From Cenococcum geophilum 1.58 (lineage: Eukaryota > Ascomycota > Dothideomycetes > Gloniales > Gloniaceae), in assembly GCA_001692895.1 (NCBI GenBank), contig KV748182.1:3414341-3478340 (forward strand): a stretch of DNA of 64,000 nt, given 5' to 3'. The notes under the pieces were generated by a model. It was not told the DNA's origin. It did no database searches and saw nothing but the letters and a program-made list of their open reading frames with translations. The position numbers and the translations under genes are program-made. This document shows positions 49,340 to 59,560 of this stretch, one piece after another (position 1 is the stretch's first letter; each line of letters starts with the position of its first letter).

Positions 49340-49610
49340 ATCCAAAGAGGTTCTGTAGAGCTAACACCAGGTCAAGCAGAATATCTTCAAGTCCTACGGG
49401 AGTTAGAGAACTCGCGACAGGCATATAGACATTACCTTCACTGCTTATCTGATGCAGTGCGTCCAAGGAACTAGAGATGCCTACAGTTGTACAGGTCGAA
49501 TTAAACGAGTCGCGAAAGGCATTAACCCATCTCCGATAGGTTTTGTCTCGATTATCTCTAATTAGGACAGATTCGCCATTGCGAGAAAACGCAACTCGTA
49601 TGCGGTGGAC
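49340..49610 (-). pseudogene. FunK1 N-terminal fragment, little mutated
   Basis: On the minus strand one frame reads NGESVLIRDNRDKTYRRWVN, AFRDSFNST, SSSLDALHQISSEGNVYMP, LEDILLDLVLALQNLFGW (49,590 down to 49,345). DNA matches the RIP-mutated stretch 16,440-16,715, which sits just upstream of the FunK1 body there. This is therefore a detached 5' piece of a FunK1 paralogue. The kinase domain is absent: the frame stops after LFGW. Confidence 0.65.
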
Positions 49611-51475
49611 GTGACAAGCGACTATGTGAGGTAGAAGACGCTTTTATATACAGATGAGAGGATGATAGAGGAACCATGAACAGTGCAGATGGTAGTAAAA
49701 GAATTAAAGGTTGGAGACACGGCAAAGTGTGAGGCTTCGCACGCCTGAGGTAACACCAAGCCAGGTGCCCATGCTGCGCTACGCCGCGCATGGGCCCAAA
49801 NCATGCACTCACTCCTCACAACAAGCAGTGACTGAGGGAGCATCCGACTGATCCAAAAAAAGTCTTTTGTTTGACGCCTAAAATTGGTTACTCGATTTTT
49901 AGGGTCTACTCGATCCCCTGAACCTCCTTGACATTATTGCCTTCTCTCTAGCGCTCGGCCCCGAGTTGAGTAGCAATGCTGATTATTTGAGCGACAGGAA
50001 ATTCTACTAATAACTCTCCGCTCCGCCTGATTGCTTTTATGGCATCTTAAGTCCGAATAAATCTAGAATGTCTTCTTGATAGGCATTCTCGTCTTGTCTT
50101 CACGCTCGCTCCAGCTACTCTTGTTTATATCGGCCCTGATCTTGACATAGCGCTTAACGGCCTTATTTCTAGTCTGACCGCTATACTTAATAAGAAAGGG
50201 AATAAGCCTCGCCATTTTGCTACAATGTATAGTCTTATAAATATTACAATACTACTTGATTGCTTCGAGCCCGGTAAGGACATATATCTCCAACTTCTAC
50301 GATTGCGCCTCTAAAGTGGCACACTTATAGCACACACTCTTAAAGATACGAAACTCTTAGGGTGTATTGATGACTAACTAAAAGCAATCCATAAATACCA
50401 ACTAAAGCTAGAGGTTCCTTTTAGATGTGTTAAAGACTGGCGCGGATATAGACCTAGAGATCACCCTATTTATACACAAATGGTAAACGCTAGTACCTCC
50501 CAGGATGTCTGGCAAGAATTTAAAGCCGCTATAAGTACTCTTAATTAAAGGCTTCTCTAGTGGACATTCGGCTAATAATACTAAGTTAAGGAAGAACCGT
50601 TTAAAGCCTAAGAAGGGGAAATGTCTATCAGAGGCAGGAGACATTAGCCGGAATGATATAATAAAGTGTTGATTGTAGACATATAATAATTTAAAAGATA
50701 GTGTTGAGAAATAATGTTCTTAAGTTTTTCTGTCTAAGGCTGGAGGAATTTGGAAAGAGAGTAAGGTTTTATTTAACTTGGCTATATTTGTAACTATAAA
50801 TAAAGAGTATTACGTTAGGCACTCCTAACTTTAAAAGGCTTATTCCATTAATTCCGGTGTCCTATACTCTAAATTATAGCCATATATACCCTACAATGTC
50901 CTCGTATTCCAGATATTATTTAGATTATTTTCCGCACACTGTACGCTGTTTTGTCTAGCCGTATTATACTTGCGCGTGCACTTATTAGAGTAAAAGTAAC
51001 CGCAACTATATGAGAGTGTTTCCTAAACACATATAGTATGCCTTTAGAGACGAGTTAGCTGCTTTCTGTGGATAGTAAGGAATGATCTCACAAATTTAAG
51101 GCAGAATGCTGGCTCTTCTTTTATAGGAATTTGTAGTTTTATAGCCTTTTACGGAGTAATATTTCTTTAAGCTGTTGGCATAGAACAGAGCTAAGGAAAG
51201 TGGACTTTGGTAGGTACATAAACTATTAATACTTGCCTCTACTTAAATGAGGCTGGATTTATACATATTAGTGCAGATATGTTGGCAGTAAAGATGCGTA
51301 AAAACAGCTGCATGCAGCAAGAAAATGCACTTAGATATTTAGACTATTCCATTTTAAGGTGCTTACAGTGAGGCTCTAAGATATTAAGTAGTAGCCTTGC
51401 AGGTGTCGCTAACCGGTGAACATGGATCCTTTTACATCTTAGACATTAATATCTAGTAATGCTACCTATAAGTTA
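49611..51475. other. moderately RIP-mutated DNA, one ambiguous base
   Basis: An N at 49,801 marks an unresolved base, so the overlapping short frames there are unreliable. A coding-like + run at about 50,085-50,370 (GPDLDIALNGLISSLTAILN; RHFATMYSLINITILLDCFE) is not recognised. A minus frame at 50,408-50,644 has no domain. TA bias is present but weaker than in 2.7-42 kb. Confidence 0.45.
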
Positions 51476-51780
51476 ATGTCTAAAACGCAGCGAAAGTGGC
51501 AGTATCCCGTAAATAAAATGAAGCAGGGGCGCCAAGCAGGCCATTCCACTATAGGCTTAGTGGGGGCATCCCAAGAGGATATTTTCGCTGCAGATGCCTC
51601 CGCCAAGAGGATGGTGCCTGGAATATGCCTCCGAGCGAGCTCGCATGGCATGAACTGCTAATTTGGCAGCGAGATAATGAATATATACGCTCCGGATACC
51701 GCCCTTCATCCGGCTCTTTTACCTATCGCTACAAAGCCTTTATTTATACAGAAGCTCAAAAGCGCTCTACTTTGGTGCTG
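51476..51780. repeat. dispersed repeat R, copy 1
   Basis: Shares GGCGCCAAGCAGG, CATCCCAAGAGGATATTT and CTCCGGATACC with 58,800-58,960. A shorter GGGGCGCCAAGC occurs at 55,598. Its left-facing frame (51,466-51,651 -) is a by-product. It directly truncates the gene at 51,781. Confidence 0.65.
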
Positions 51781-52155
51781 CTAAGTAGGCATGCGAATAA
51801 CAAGTTGATTCCTCCTGCCGCCATAGTCATATGTCCGACTGGCATCATCAGCTGGCGCCTCTTCCCCGCCAGAGGCTACGTATCGTATCTTGTCCTTAAC
51901 AAATCCAAATAGCGACTCGTCTTGCCTAAGCCGACGCTTTGTCTCATCATATTCCCCTTGTGTAAGCTGAAAGGATGTCCACGGGTTTTGATTGCTGTGT
52001 CTTCCCGCTTGGATGTCTCTGAGAAGCGCGATAACTCGGGGAGCTTGGGTGAAGGCTTTCTCGTCGGTTGGCGGAGGCGTCAAAGGTGCGCCTACGAGGC
52101 TTGAAGGCGGTGTGGTATGCTGAGATTCTTTCAGAGGAGGCTGCGGTGTAGACAT
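51781..52155 (-). pseudogene. N-terminal part of a fungal family, truncated by repeat R
   Basis: 124 codons from ATG at 52,155. Pro/Thr-rich start (TPPSSLVGAPLTPPPTDEKA), then RVIALLRDIQAGRHSNQNPW, GEYDETKRRL and DKIRYVASGG, ending QLVIRMPT. This is the beginning of a common fungal family of 300-400 aa whose following part, as I recall it, carries a Uma2/PD-(D/E)XK-like fold. Here the frame ends right after VIRMPT, where repeat R begins, so the putative catalytic part is missing. Upstream is a T-repeat at 52,383. The antisense + frame 51,922-52,104 is a shadow. Confidence 0.6.
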
Positions 52156-52382
52156 AGCCGTATGTCATGGCATGAGATGGGCTGTATCCTGAAGTTGAAC
52201 GGTGGTCATCTCGAGGGGTTTGGGGGTTCGGCATGGTTCAGTTGACTCAGCAACAGCGCCAAGCCAAACACCGAGCAGCGGAGGCAGTGCATCACCGCCA
52301 CAACGCCACACTCAAGACAACACCAACCACAGTTCCCCATTCCATATTCTCTATTCTTCAATCTTAGGAAGTAGACCCTTAA

Positions 52383-52438
52383 CAGGGGCGTGGTCGGTGC
52401 AGGTCGGCCGCCCTCCCTGCCAGCCGGGGCGAGTTTAA
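52383..52438 (+). repeat. T-repeat, short copy (left end of a 3.1-kb bracket)
   Basis: CAGGGGCGTGGTCGGTGCAG then GTCGGCCGCCCTCCCTGCCA and GGGGCGAGTTTAA. It matches the reverse complement of 55,458-55,506 and continues a little inward (GTATTTTATG / GTATTTATG). It is unmutated. Confidence 0.88.
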
Positions 52439-52439
52439 C

Positions 52440-52885
52440 GTATTTTATGGCCTAATCACCTACTGCAAATACCATTAATTATCCTGTCACTAAACTTGTT
52501 CTAGCAATCCTATGGGAATATTTTTGCTTGGTTGGGTATATGCAGAGATGACGATCAGCTGGCCTTTGGACGGGCTACGTGTCAGCAGCCGATTGAACTG
52601 CCCCGCATCCGCACCACAGTCTAAGAATTTATCGCTCAACCCTAGCACAAAGGCGCACTTAAAGCCAAGCTCTATAAGCGTAGGAGTCTTTCTATACTAT
52701 CTGGTTTATCATATCGTTATCTCTATTAACTACGATTGAACCTATTCCGATGGGCCAAGAAACATGGGAGGATAGCTTGTTCCAGGTAGGCCTTAACAGT
52801 AACTAGACATTGTGATTTTAGCTAACGGGGTAGGTATAGAGGGTAAGCGCTTGTTTTAGATATTGTACTAACATGTTTGATTATA
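52440..52885. other. spacer, no gene seen
   Basis: Between the T-repeat and the minisatellite. A + frame at 52,512-52,739 shows no domain. Confidence 0.4.
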
Positions 52886-52889
52886 GGAA

Positions 52890-53383
52890 GTAAGTAGACC
52901 TGCGAATCCTGAGATGTGAGGCTGCTGCTAATTCTGCCACGTTTGGTGGTGTAGGGTGTAAGTAGACTTGCAAATCCTGACATGCGAGGCTGCTGCTAAT
53001 TCTGCCGCGTTTGGTGGTGTAGATAGTAAGTAGACTTACGAATCCTGACATGCGAGGCTGCTGCTGATTCTGGCGCGTTTGGTGGTGTAGGATGTAAATA
53101 GACTTGCGAATCCTGACATGCGAGGCTGCTACTTATTCTGGCGCGTTTGGTGGTGTAGTTGGTAAGTAGACCTGCGAATCCTGACGTGCGAGGCTGCTGC
53201 TGATTCTGGCGCGTTTGGTGGTGTAGTTGGTAAGTAGACCTGCGAATCCTGACGTGCGAGGCTGCTGCTGATTCTGGCGCGTTTGGTGGTGTAGGATGTA
53301 GGTAGATCTGCGAATCCTGACATGCGAGGCTGCTGCTGATTCTGGCGCGTTTGGTGGTGTAGGAGGCAAGTAGACCTGTGAAT
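52890..53383. repeat. 68-bp minisatellite, about seven units plus a partial
   Basis: Units start at 52,890, 52,958, 53,026 and then every 68 bp, each with GTAAGTAGACCTGCGAATCC, GAGGCTGCTGCTGATTCTGG and CGCGTTTGGTGGTGTAG. The two units at 53,161 and 53,229 are identical by eye. As 68 is not a multiple of three, frames through it (53,129-53,446 -) are artefacts. It ends about 130 bp before the HET relic. Confidence 0.95.
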
Positions 53384-53509
53384 GTCTGCCTTTGAACAGG
53401 GACTAATATGAATGTAGCTCGGCAGCTGGCGCCATACCTTCGACAATAAATTTGCTTTGGAATTCTTTAAGCGCTTGCCATCGAGTGTGCTACCGATTCA
53501 ACTTACCTT

Positions 53510-55153
53510 GTGGCTGCTGATTGCAACATTAATCTTTCTAAAGTCAGTGTTGCTGGAGAAAATTGCCGGCTCTGCGCTCTGCTCCTCCGCACAGTTAAAC
53601 GCCACTGTAATGATGAACTAAATGTTCAAATCGTTCGGGAATTGCCAGCGTTAAAAATAGGGAGCGACGGGCCTCGAATTCTCCGGCTGTGTTCTGATGC
53701 AGGTTAGTACCTTCAACTTACATGCGCTAGGCAGAGCCATTACTTATTGCATATATCTACCGCAGAATGTTTGGCTGATACTGGTCAAGACGTCCAGATC
53801 AGCTTCCCAGTCCTACCCGAAGCGGAAAATCCTGCACGTTTTGCACTACTTCGCGCATGGCTTCGTTGGTGCGATAGGTCCCACAAGTGCAATGACCACC
53901 ATGTTGAATCCAATACAGAATTGCCAACGAGACTCCTCTGCGTCGGCGGTCCGAAGGATCCGGGTAATGTCTTGCGTCTCTACCGTCCCAATGAAAACGA
54001 CAGAATGAAATACGTCGCGTTGTCCCATTGCTGGGGCATACCCACCAAAGAGGAAAAACTCAAGTTCTGCACAACGGACGACAATATCGAATCACGGCTG
54101 AGAATGTTTAGTTTATCTGAGCTACCAAAGACATTTCGTGACGCCATCCAGGTGACTCGAGAACTTGGTGTCCAATACCTCCGGATCGACTCACTTTGCA
54201 CAATTTAGTGGAACCAGAAAGATTGGGAGCACGAGGCCAAATGTATGGAAGGCGTCTTCGCTTCGGCTTACTGCACGATTGCTGCAACTTCGGCTGTCAA
54301 CTTAAATGCGGGATTCCTTGATCGGGACGTAAGCAGTGAGTATGTTTATGTTTAAGACAATTCAGGCCGGTGATTCTATGTTTGCACCGACATTGATGAT
54401 TTTGACAACGATGTGGAGAAGGCTCGGCTTAACACGCGAGCCTGGGTAATGCAAGAAAGAGTTTTGTCACGACGAACTATCCATTTTAGCGCCAATCAGA
54501 CATATTTTGAATGTGGAACCGGGGTTTACTGCGAAAACCTTACTAGACTGGAAAGGTAAGAGCTCAACAATATTTAATAGCCTCACATCTTCCTAACCCA
54601 GGTACTCTACTCAGCTCCCTTCGAAAAGAATTCTTCATGCTTGATCCAAACTTCCCGGACCGGCTCCTTGCATCGGGCGACCAACGTACCATGGAATTCA
54701 TTTACTTTCTTTCCGAGGGCTACTCGAAGCGTGGCTTGACAGATGGAACTGACAGATGTGTTGCAATATCCGGGTTAGAGGCCCGTATTGCACGCGCTAT
54801 AGGGTGTGAAAGCAGATACGGCATCTTTCAGCGGTACCTTCACAGGAATCTCCTATGGCAGAGGTCTGACGGAAAGAAGACGAAGCGGATTGGGTACGAA
54901 ACCTCGATCGTGCCATCTTGGTCATGGATGGCATATGATGGAGGTATTCGAGGCGAGTGGAGACCTTCATGATGAACGGTGTGTTGTTGTCGGGAGGGAG
55001 TTTCATGGGAATGAGCATGGGCTGAGGGATAAAAAGTACTACATATTAGTTGTCAGACCGACCAGTGTGGATGGCGAGTATACGAGGATTGGAGTTGGGT
55101 GGATTCAGAGTGACTACGTAGTGAGACAGAGGCTCAACGTGCGAGTCGTGTGA
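53510..55153 (+). pseudogene. HET-domain gene relic
   Basis: A second heterokaryon-incompatibility-type gene, clearly broken: about three in-frame breaks plus an internal loss. Recognisable order: CRLCALLLRT near the front, an intron at 53,703-53,765, FPVLPEAENPARFALLRAWL, then the HET domain YVALSHCWG (about 54,009), LPKTFRDAIQVTRELGVQYL, LRIDSLC, DWEHEAKCMEGVFASAYCTI, RAWVMQERVLSRRTIHF (about 54,440-54,490). After an intron near 54,557-54,601 come SKRGLTDGTDRCVAISGLEA, YGIFQRYLHRNLLW, VPSWSWMAYDGG, and the family tail YYILVVRPTSVDGEY to RQRLNVRVV (stop about 55,153). The usual stretch between SWSWMAY and the tail is missing, and no start codon is evident. It is not closely similar to the HET gene at 42.6 kb and belongs to another HET subfamily. 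It is bracketed by inverted T-repeats. Confidence 0.9.
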
Positions 55154-55457
55154 ACGGCTTCGTATTTGAAAATCTTGCGGAGTAAGTGATGGATACACGA
55201 ATTCAATGTCAAGTTATGAGGTATGGTCTACATAGTTATAGGCTCCGTCTACCTGCATTATGGATGCTTGGTCAGAGTCGGGCTGAGCATGGCGTTTGAC
55301 TATTCTGGGTAAAGCTCATTGCCGAGACTGCTGCGTGAGGTGAATCTGAATACTTTTGCCACATGCTTGGCTGCAAGGCGACTTCCTCTTTGCACGGAAC
55401 GGTTTCAGCGGCAGCATATTTAGCGGTATTTACAGCAGACTATTAAAGCATAAATAC

Positions 55458-55506
55458 TTTAAACTCGCCCCCGCCAGCAGGGAGGGCGGCCGACCCGCAC
55501 ACCCCT
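55458..55506 (-). repeat. T-repeat, short copy (right end of the 3.1-kb bracket)
   Basis: Reverse complement of the 52,383 copy: TTTAAACTCGCCCCCGCCAG, then CAGGGAGGGCGGCCGACCCG, ending CACCCCTG. No matching target duplication could be seen beside the two ends. Confidence 0.88.
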
Positions 55507-56008
55507 GTGGGCTCATACTGTGATAGAGAAGTATTTTCTCGTACCGTGGCAAATCACGTGCAAACAAGCATGGCGCCTTACTAGATATGTAAAGTGGGGC
55601 GCCAAGCCTTTTGCTTACAGGCGATGTTGCACCTGCACTTGGGCGGAAGCCGATTTCGCTAGCGACTGTAGAATCGCCCGTTCTTATTATGGGCAGAACT
55701 GGTCTAGCTAACGTGAGCAGCTGGTGTCAAGCCGGGGCTGCAGCCAATAAAATATAGGTTCAATCCTAGACCATTGCTTATGTAACACGCATCATCCATC
55801 ATGCCCCTCCAGCCGTCGCAGGTTAGGGCGTTGACATCCCAACGCCTTGTTGCATCGACGTTGACCGGACGGTATTCCACGCAGTTTGACGGATTAATGG
55901 CCGCAACAATGCTCGTTCAGACCTTGGGAGGCAGTAGCACTACGTATATTAGTTAGTCCCCGCAAGTATACCTGACAGAGCTTGCTTAACGTAAATGTAG
56001 ACGTTCCA
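55507..56008. other. intergenic, no gene seen
   Basis: Contains a piece of repeat R (GGGGCGCCAAGC, 55,598). A + frame at 55,520-55,711 has no domain. Confidence 0.4.
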
Positions 56009-56452
56009 ATGTCCGAAATCTTGCACGCACTAAGCCGACCACTACAGCCCCAATTTCCTCTTAACTCTCCTCTCTGCCGCCGCTGTGGCTGGAGGCCTCG
56101 ATATCGATGTACCGTGACAGGCAATCAAAATGGCAATGTCGGCCGACCGTACTACATCTGCGTCCGCTGCCACTGGAATTGCAGTCAAGGCCTACAAGAT
56201 CACCACAAAAGATGGATTACATGGGACGATGACCGTGGAATACGTGGTAGTAACCCACGCTGCTATTGTGGCGCCGCCAGTCGTCAGGATCGAGCGGGTG
56301 CTGAGAGTAGCATGCCTGGGTTGGGGTTTTGGACGTGTGCGACGGGAGAATGTGACTATTTTTCCAAGTTTCAGAACGGCTGGACTGATAAGGAGAGGGC
56401 GTTAAGCCTGCCCAATCCTCAATGTGTTAAGTTTGTCCCGTGGTTATTGTAG
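56009..56452 (+). CDS. small zf-GRF zinc-finger protein
   Basis: Intact 147-codon frame. The first ATG is at 56,009; the longer opening to 55,982 begins at TTG. Two zinc-finger-like modules are visible: CRRCGWRP...GRPYYICVRC...RWITWDDDRGI, the GRF signature (CxxC, GRxYYxC, then Trp-Asp), and NPRCYCGAASRQDRAG...GFWTCATGECDYFS, a second C-x-C/C-x4-C module. GRF fingers bind single-stranded nucleic acid in other proteins. This short fungal form has no other domain, and its function is unknown. No break or intron is evident. It lies between the T-repeat copies at 55.5 and 56.5 kb, so it may be cargo of the same mobile region. Confidence 0.8.
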   Translation: MSEILHALSRPLQPQFPLNSPLCRRCGWRPRYRCTVTGNQNGNVGRPYYICVRCHWNCSQGLQDHHKRWITWDDDRGIRGSNPRCYCGAASRQDRAGAESSMPGLGFWTCATGECDYFSKFQNGWTDKERALSLPNPQCVKFVPWLL

Positions 56453-56544
56453 AGTCTCTGTATTTGGAAGCTGTAATTAAGTTATTCTATTTGCAGAATG
56501 TAGGATGTCTTTATATACACAATGAGGATGATTTGGCACTTGAT

Positions 56545-56595
56545 GCCGCCACCGCTAGCAGGGAGGATGGCCGACCCGCTACGGCCATACCCTTG
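56545..56595 (-). repeat. T-repeat, short copy
   Basis: CCGCCACCGCTAGCAGGGAG, GATGGCCGACCCGC, TACGGCCATACCCTTG. Same orientation as the copies at 55,458 and 57,905. Confidence 0.8.
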
Positions 56596-56599
56596 TTGA

Positions 56600-57310
56600 G
56601 AGGCGTTTTAGCGCTCCGTAACGGCCCATACCCGAAGCACCGCCGCACCGCCACATTTCTGCTCTTGTCGAAGTCCTGACACGAGATCCCACCGTTGAAG
56701 TCCCAATGCAAGCCATAGTTGAAATAGAGAGGAATAAGATTATATTCTGGGAACAAAGTAAATCACGCCGTGCTACGAGGCAGCAAAGGCTTACCGCTAT
56801 ACGACTGAGGGCTATACGGCTGAGGACGAAAAGTAAAAAGGACACGTTGCCGATAGCAAGGCCGGTCCAGGTACCATAATTAGACACTTGGCACTTAACC
56901 AAATTTAGTTAGGAAAAAAGGATCCTGGTTGAGAAGCAAAGGAACAGCTGCGCCTAGGCGGAAGCTGGTTTCGCGGGACTCCAACGCTTTAATACAATCC
57001 CCATGTCAGTTGCTGCCTAAATCCACCAGCAGCGCCGCAGAAGCTTGTTTAAGCAATAACTTTTAAAAACCAAGCTCTTAACTAAGCATCAACTTCTAGA
57101 AACTATACCTTTCTCTCTGCTACGAATCTTCGTTCGTGCTCAAGGAATCGTACCTTTTACATGTCTATATGGCCTATTCGATAATATTTGCTACGGGAGA
57201 ACAGGTTATTTATCATAACTTACATAAGTTTTCAGCTGCGCTTCAAATATCATTCTTAGAACCCAATTCTAGGACCCTCTATTTTTAGCTAACCGTAGTT
57301 AGCAGATCCT
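56600..57310. other. intergenic, no gene seen
   Basis: Minus frames 56,511-56,756 and 56,579-56,902 overlap a T-repeat and show no domain. Confidence 0.4.
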
Positions 57311-57311
57311 A

Positions 57312-57771
57312 GTCACGTCTGGAGGACAGCTACGTCTGGAGGGTTATCGGATGCCTAATTGGCCCAAAATGACGGTCCTCTTGGCAGCGCCAAATAGGAG
57401 GACCACGTCTAGAGAACAGCCACGTCTGGAGAACAGCCACGTCTGGAGAATAGCCACGTCTGGAGAATTATCGGATGCCCAATTGGCCCAAAATGACCAG
57501 TCCTCTTGGCAGCGCCAAATAGGAGAACCACGTCTGGAGAGTAGCCACGTCTGGAGAACAGCCACGTCTGGAGAACAGCCACGTCTGGAGAACAGCCACG
57601 TCTAGAGAACAGCCACGTCTGGAGAACAGTCACGTCTGGAGAGCAAGAACGCCACGTCTGACAGCCACATCTGGAATAGCCACGTCTGGAGCCGTCGCGT
57701 CTGGAGAGCAGTTACGTCTAGAGAACAACTAGTCTGACGAACGGTTACATCCGGAGAATAATAGTCTGCAG
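57312..57771. repeat. 17-bp minisatellite with 125-bp higher-order unit
   Basis: Tandem CACGTCTGGAGAACAGC (17 bp) with variants. Two copies of a larger insert (TTATCGGATGCCYAATTGGC ... CTCTTGGCAGCGCCAAATAG) start at 57,343 and 57,468, 125 bp apart. Predicted frames through it on both strands are artefacts of the repeat. Confidence 0.95.
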
Positions 57772-57904
57772 AAAGTCACAACTAGTCTAAGTCTTACCTG
57801 TTTTGCCTTCTTTCTACCGCGCCTAATATATCTTATTACCATAGATTTAAACGCGGTACTTTTGTTAACGTTTTGGTAGTTCAACTTTAGTAAAAGTAAC
57901 AAGT

Positions 57905-57951
57905 CGCCACCGCTAGCAAGAAGGATGGCCAACCCGTTCTAGCTATACCCT
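57905..57951 (-). repeat. T-repeat, diverged short copy
   Basis: CGCCACCGCTAGCAAGAAGG, ATGGCCAACCCGTTCTAGCT, ATACCCTT: same as 56,545 with several C/T changes. Confidence 0.7.
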
Positions 57952-57954
57952 TAT

Positions 57955-58335
57955 TTGCGTACTATTTTCTCAGAACAAAGATAGCAAGCGGGCAAGAAGC
58001 TATTCTGCCCTAGACTGGCGCGTTGGATCTTCAGCTCGGCGTTGTGGCGATCATAAGGCAAAGTAGATTGGCGTGGCGCGGTTGCTAAGTCAACTAAATC
58101 CTTCTGCGTCGCTCCTTATCTCAAGCCAGACATACTTGGCGCTGCATATGCACCACAAAACTTTCGGGTATGCATTATTGTATCCTCTTATCGCGCACCA
58201 CGTTGTGGTTGCTGCGAGACCAATCTTTTAGAATGCGCTAGAAAACAATCCTAAGAGGGGCCTAAAACTGGACCTACGCAACCCCTTAAGCACGGGAACC
58301 CGGAAGTCAGCTATACTTACCTGGTTACAATTCAG
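57955..58335. other. no gene seen
   Basis: Ordinary composition, no open frame with a domain. Confidence 0.35.
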
Positions 58336-58339
58336 CAAG

Positions 58340-58545
58340 ATTTCGTATACTGGTCTAACCTTTGTACTAGTCTAACTTTAGTACTAGTCCAACCTTTATA
58401 CTATTTAGAGTTCTCTACCAGTCAAACGTTTTACTAGTCTCGCGGTTTTACCAGTCGGGCTTTTTCACTAGTCAAACTCTCTACTAGTCAAACTTTTTAC
58501 CGGTCATACGCTTTTACTAGTTAGACTTTTTACTACAAATGTAGA
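58340..58545. repeat. 16-17-bp minisatellite
   Basis: Tandem ACTAGTCAAACTTTTT variants (ACCAGTCGGGCTTTTTC, ACCGGTCATACGCTTTT). About eleven units, related to the mutated array at 22.3-22.5 kb. Confidence 0.9.
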
Positions 58546-58799
58546 ATTTTAGCATAATTTCATAAGAGGAGGCCAGTTTAATAATTTGCAGTCCTACACT
58601 TAGCTCTACAGAAAGCACGCCCTTTTGGCACATGGGCAGATATACGTTTAAAATTCAGCTATCCTTTCTCTTTACATTTATTCTTGTCAATAGTTGGTTA
58701 GGGGTACGTTGTTTAACTACACCTGTCCATTATATATACATCCCAATAAATTTGCGTTACGCTCGAAATTCAGAACCCAATATCATAAGCGTCCTCAAA

Positions 58800-58960
58800 T
58801 CGAAACGTATACTGGGATACTGTTTGTCCGCTGCAGATAATAGGGCACGGCGCCAAGCAGGTCACCCCATCCCAAGAGGATATTTCCCTCCGGATACCCC
58901 GGCCAAGAGCTTAAATGCTGTTAAATATTCTGCCAAAAATAACAAGGCTATATAACAGGA
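58800..58960. repeat. dispersed repeat R, copy 2
   Basis: Second copy of the repeat at 51,476, same orientation. The + frame 58,632-58,955 runs through it and has no known domain. Confidence 0.6.
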
Positions 58961-58999
58961 AAGGCCACCAGAAATAAATTACTCTTAGGTAATGCTCCT

Positions 59000-59560
59000 A
59001 GGCTATTAGTTGCTCCCAGACGCTGCGGCCGCACACTTTCTATAGGCAGCATATTTTTTTAGCCGCATAATTTTTAGAGGCTGCCATTACTAGCACTCGG
59101 CTCCTAAGAGACTAATTTTTCTAGGAGGCTAAAGCTACTAGGAGCTTTACCTTAGAAGCCTAAGGCCACTAGGAATTATCTAGGTAGGGCTTCTAGGAGG
59201 GCTTAATATCTAAGAGATTTAATTTTAGGAGGGCTTTCGGTCCAGGAGGGCCGATCCCAGAAGGGATGCGATCCTAGGAGAAATAATTATTCCATTATAA
59301 AGTGCTATAGAACTCCTAAAAACGTATTCCCTAGGAACCTAAGGCTTCTAGAAGACTAATTCTCCTAGGAGCTTTAGGTTCTTAGAAGACTAATTCCCCT
59401 AAAACCTAAAGGCTCCTTAGAGCTTAATCCTAGGAGTCCAGGGCTACTAGGAGACCATTACTGGGACATAGCTACTACTCGGACTTGGAGCTCCTTAGAA
59501 AATTAATCCTAAAAGCCTAAGGCTTTTAGGAGACTAAAAATAGAACACCTAATTTGTCGT
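59000..59560. repeat. degenerate CTAGGAG/CTCCTAG repeat array
   Basis: Repeated variants of CTAGGAGGCTAAAGCTA and TTCTCCTAGGAGCTTTAGG, partly palindromic, with a period near 17 bp in places. Confidence 0.75.

Noticed and set aside
49558-49843. Frames running through the N at 49,801
   Set aside because: They contain an undetermined residue and overlap the FunK1 fragment region. No domain.
53129-53446. Minus-strand protein with repeated HHQTRQN-like motif
   Set aside because: It is only the translation of the 68-bp minisatellite, whose unit is not a multiple of three.
55680-55785. Possible tRNA or tRNA-derived SINE: GGTCTAG at the left, GGTTCAATCCTAGACC at the right
   Set aside because: The ends can pair, and a B-box-like GGTTCAATCC is present, but no proper D arm, anticodon arm or A box could be fitted.
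57344-57633. Repetitive proteins on both strands over the 57.3-57.7 kb array
   Set aside because: Products of the 17-bp tandem repeat, with no start context or family.
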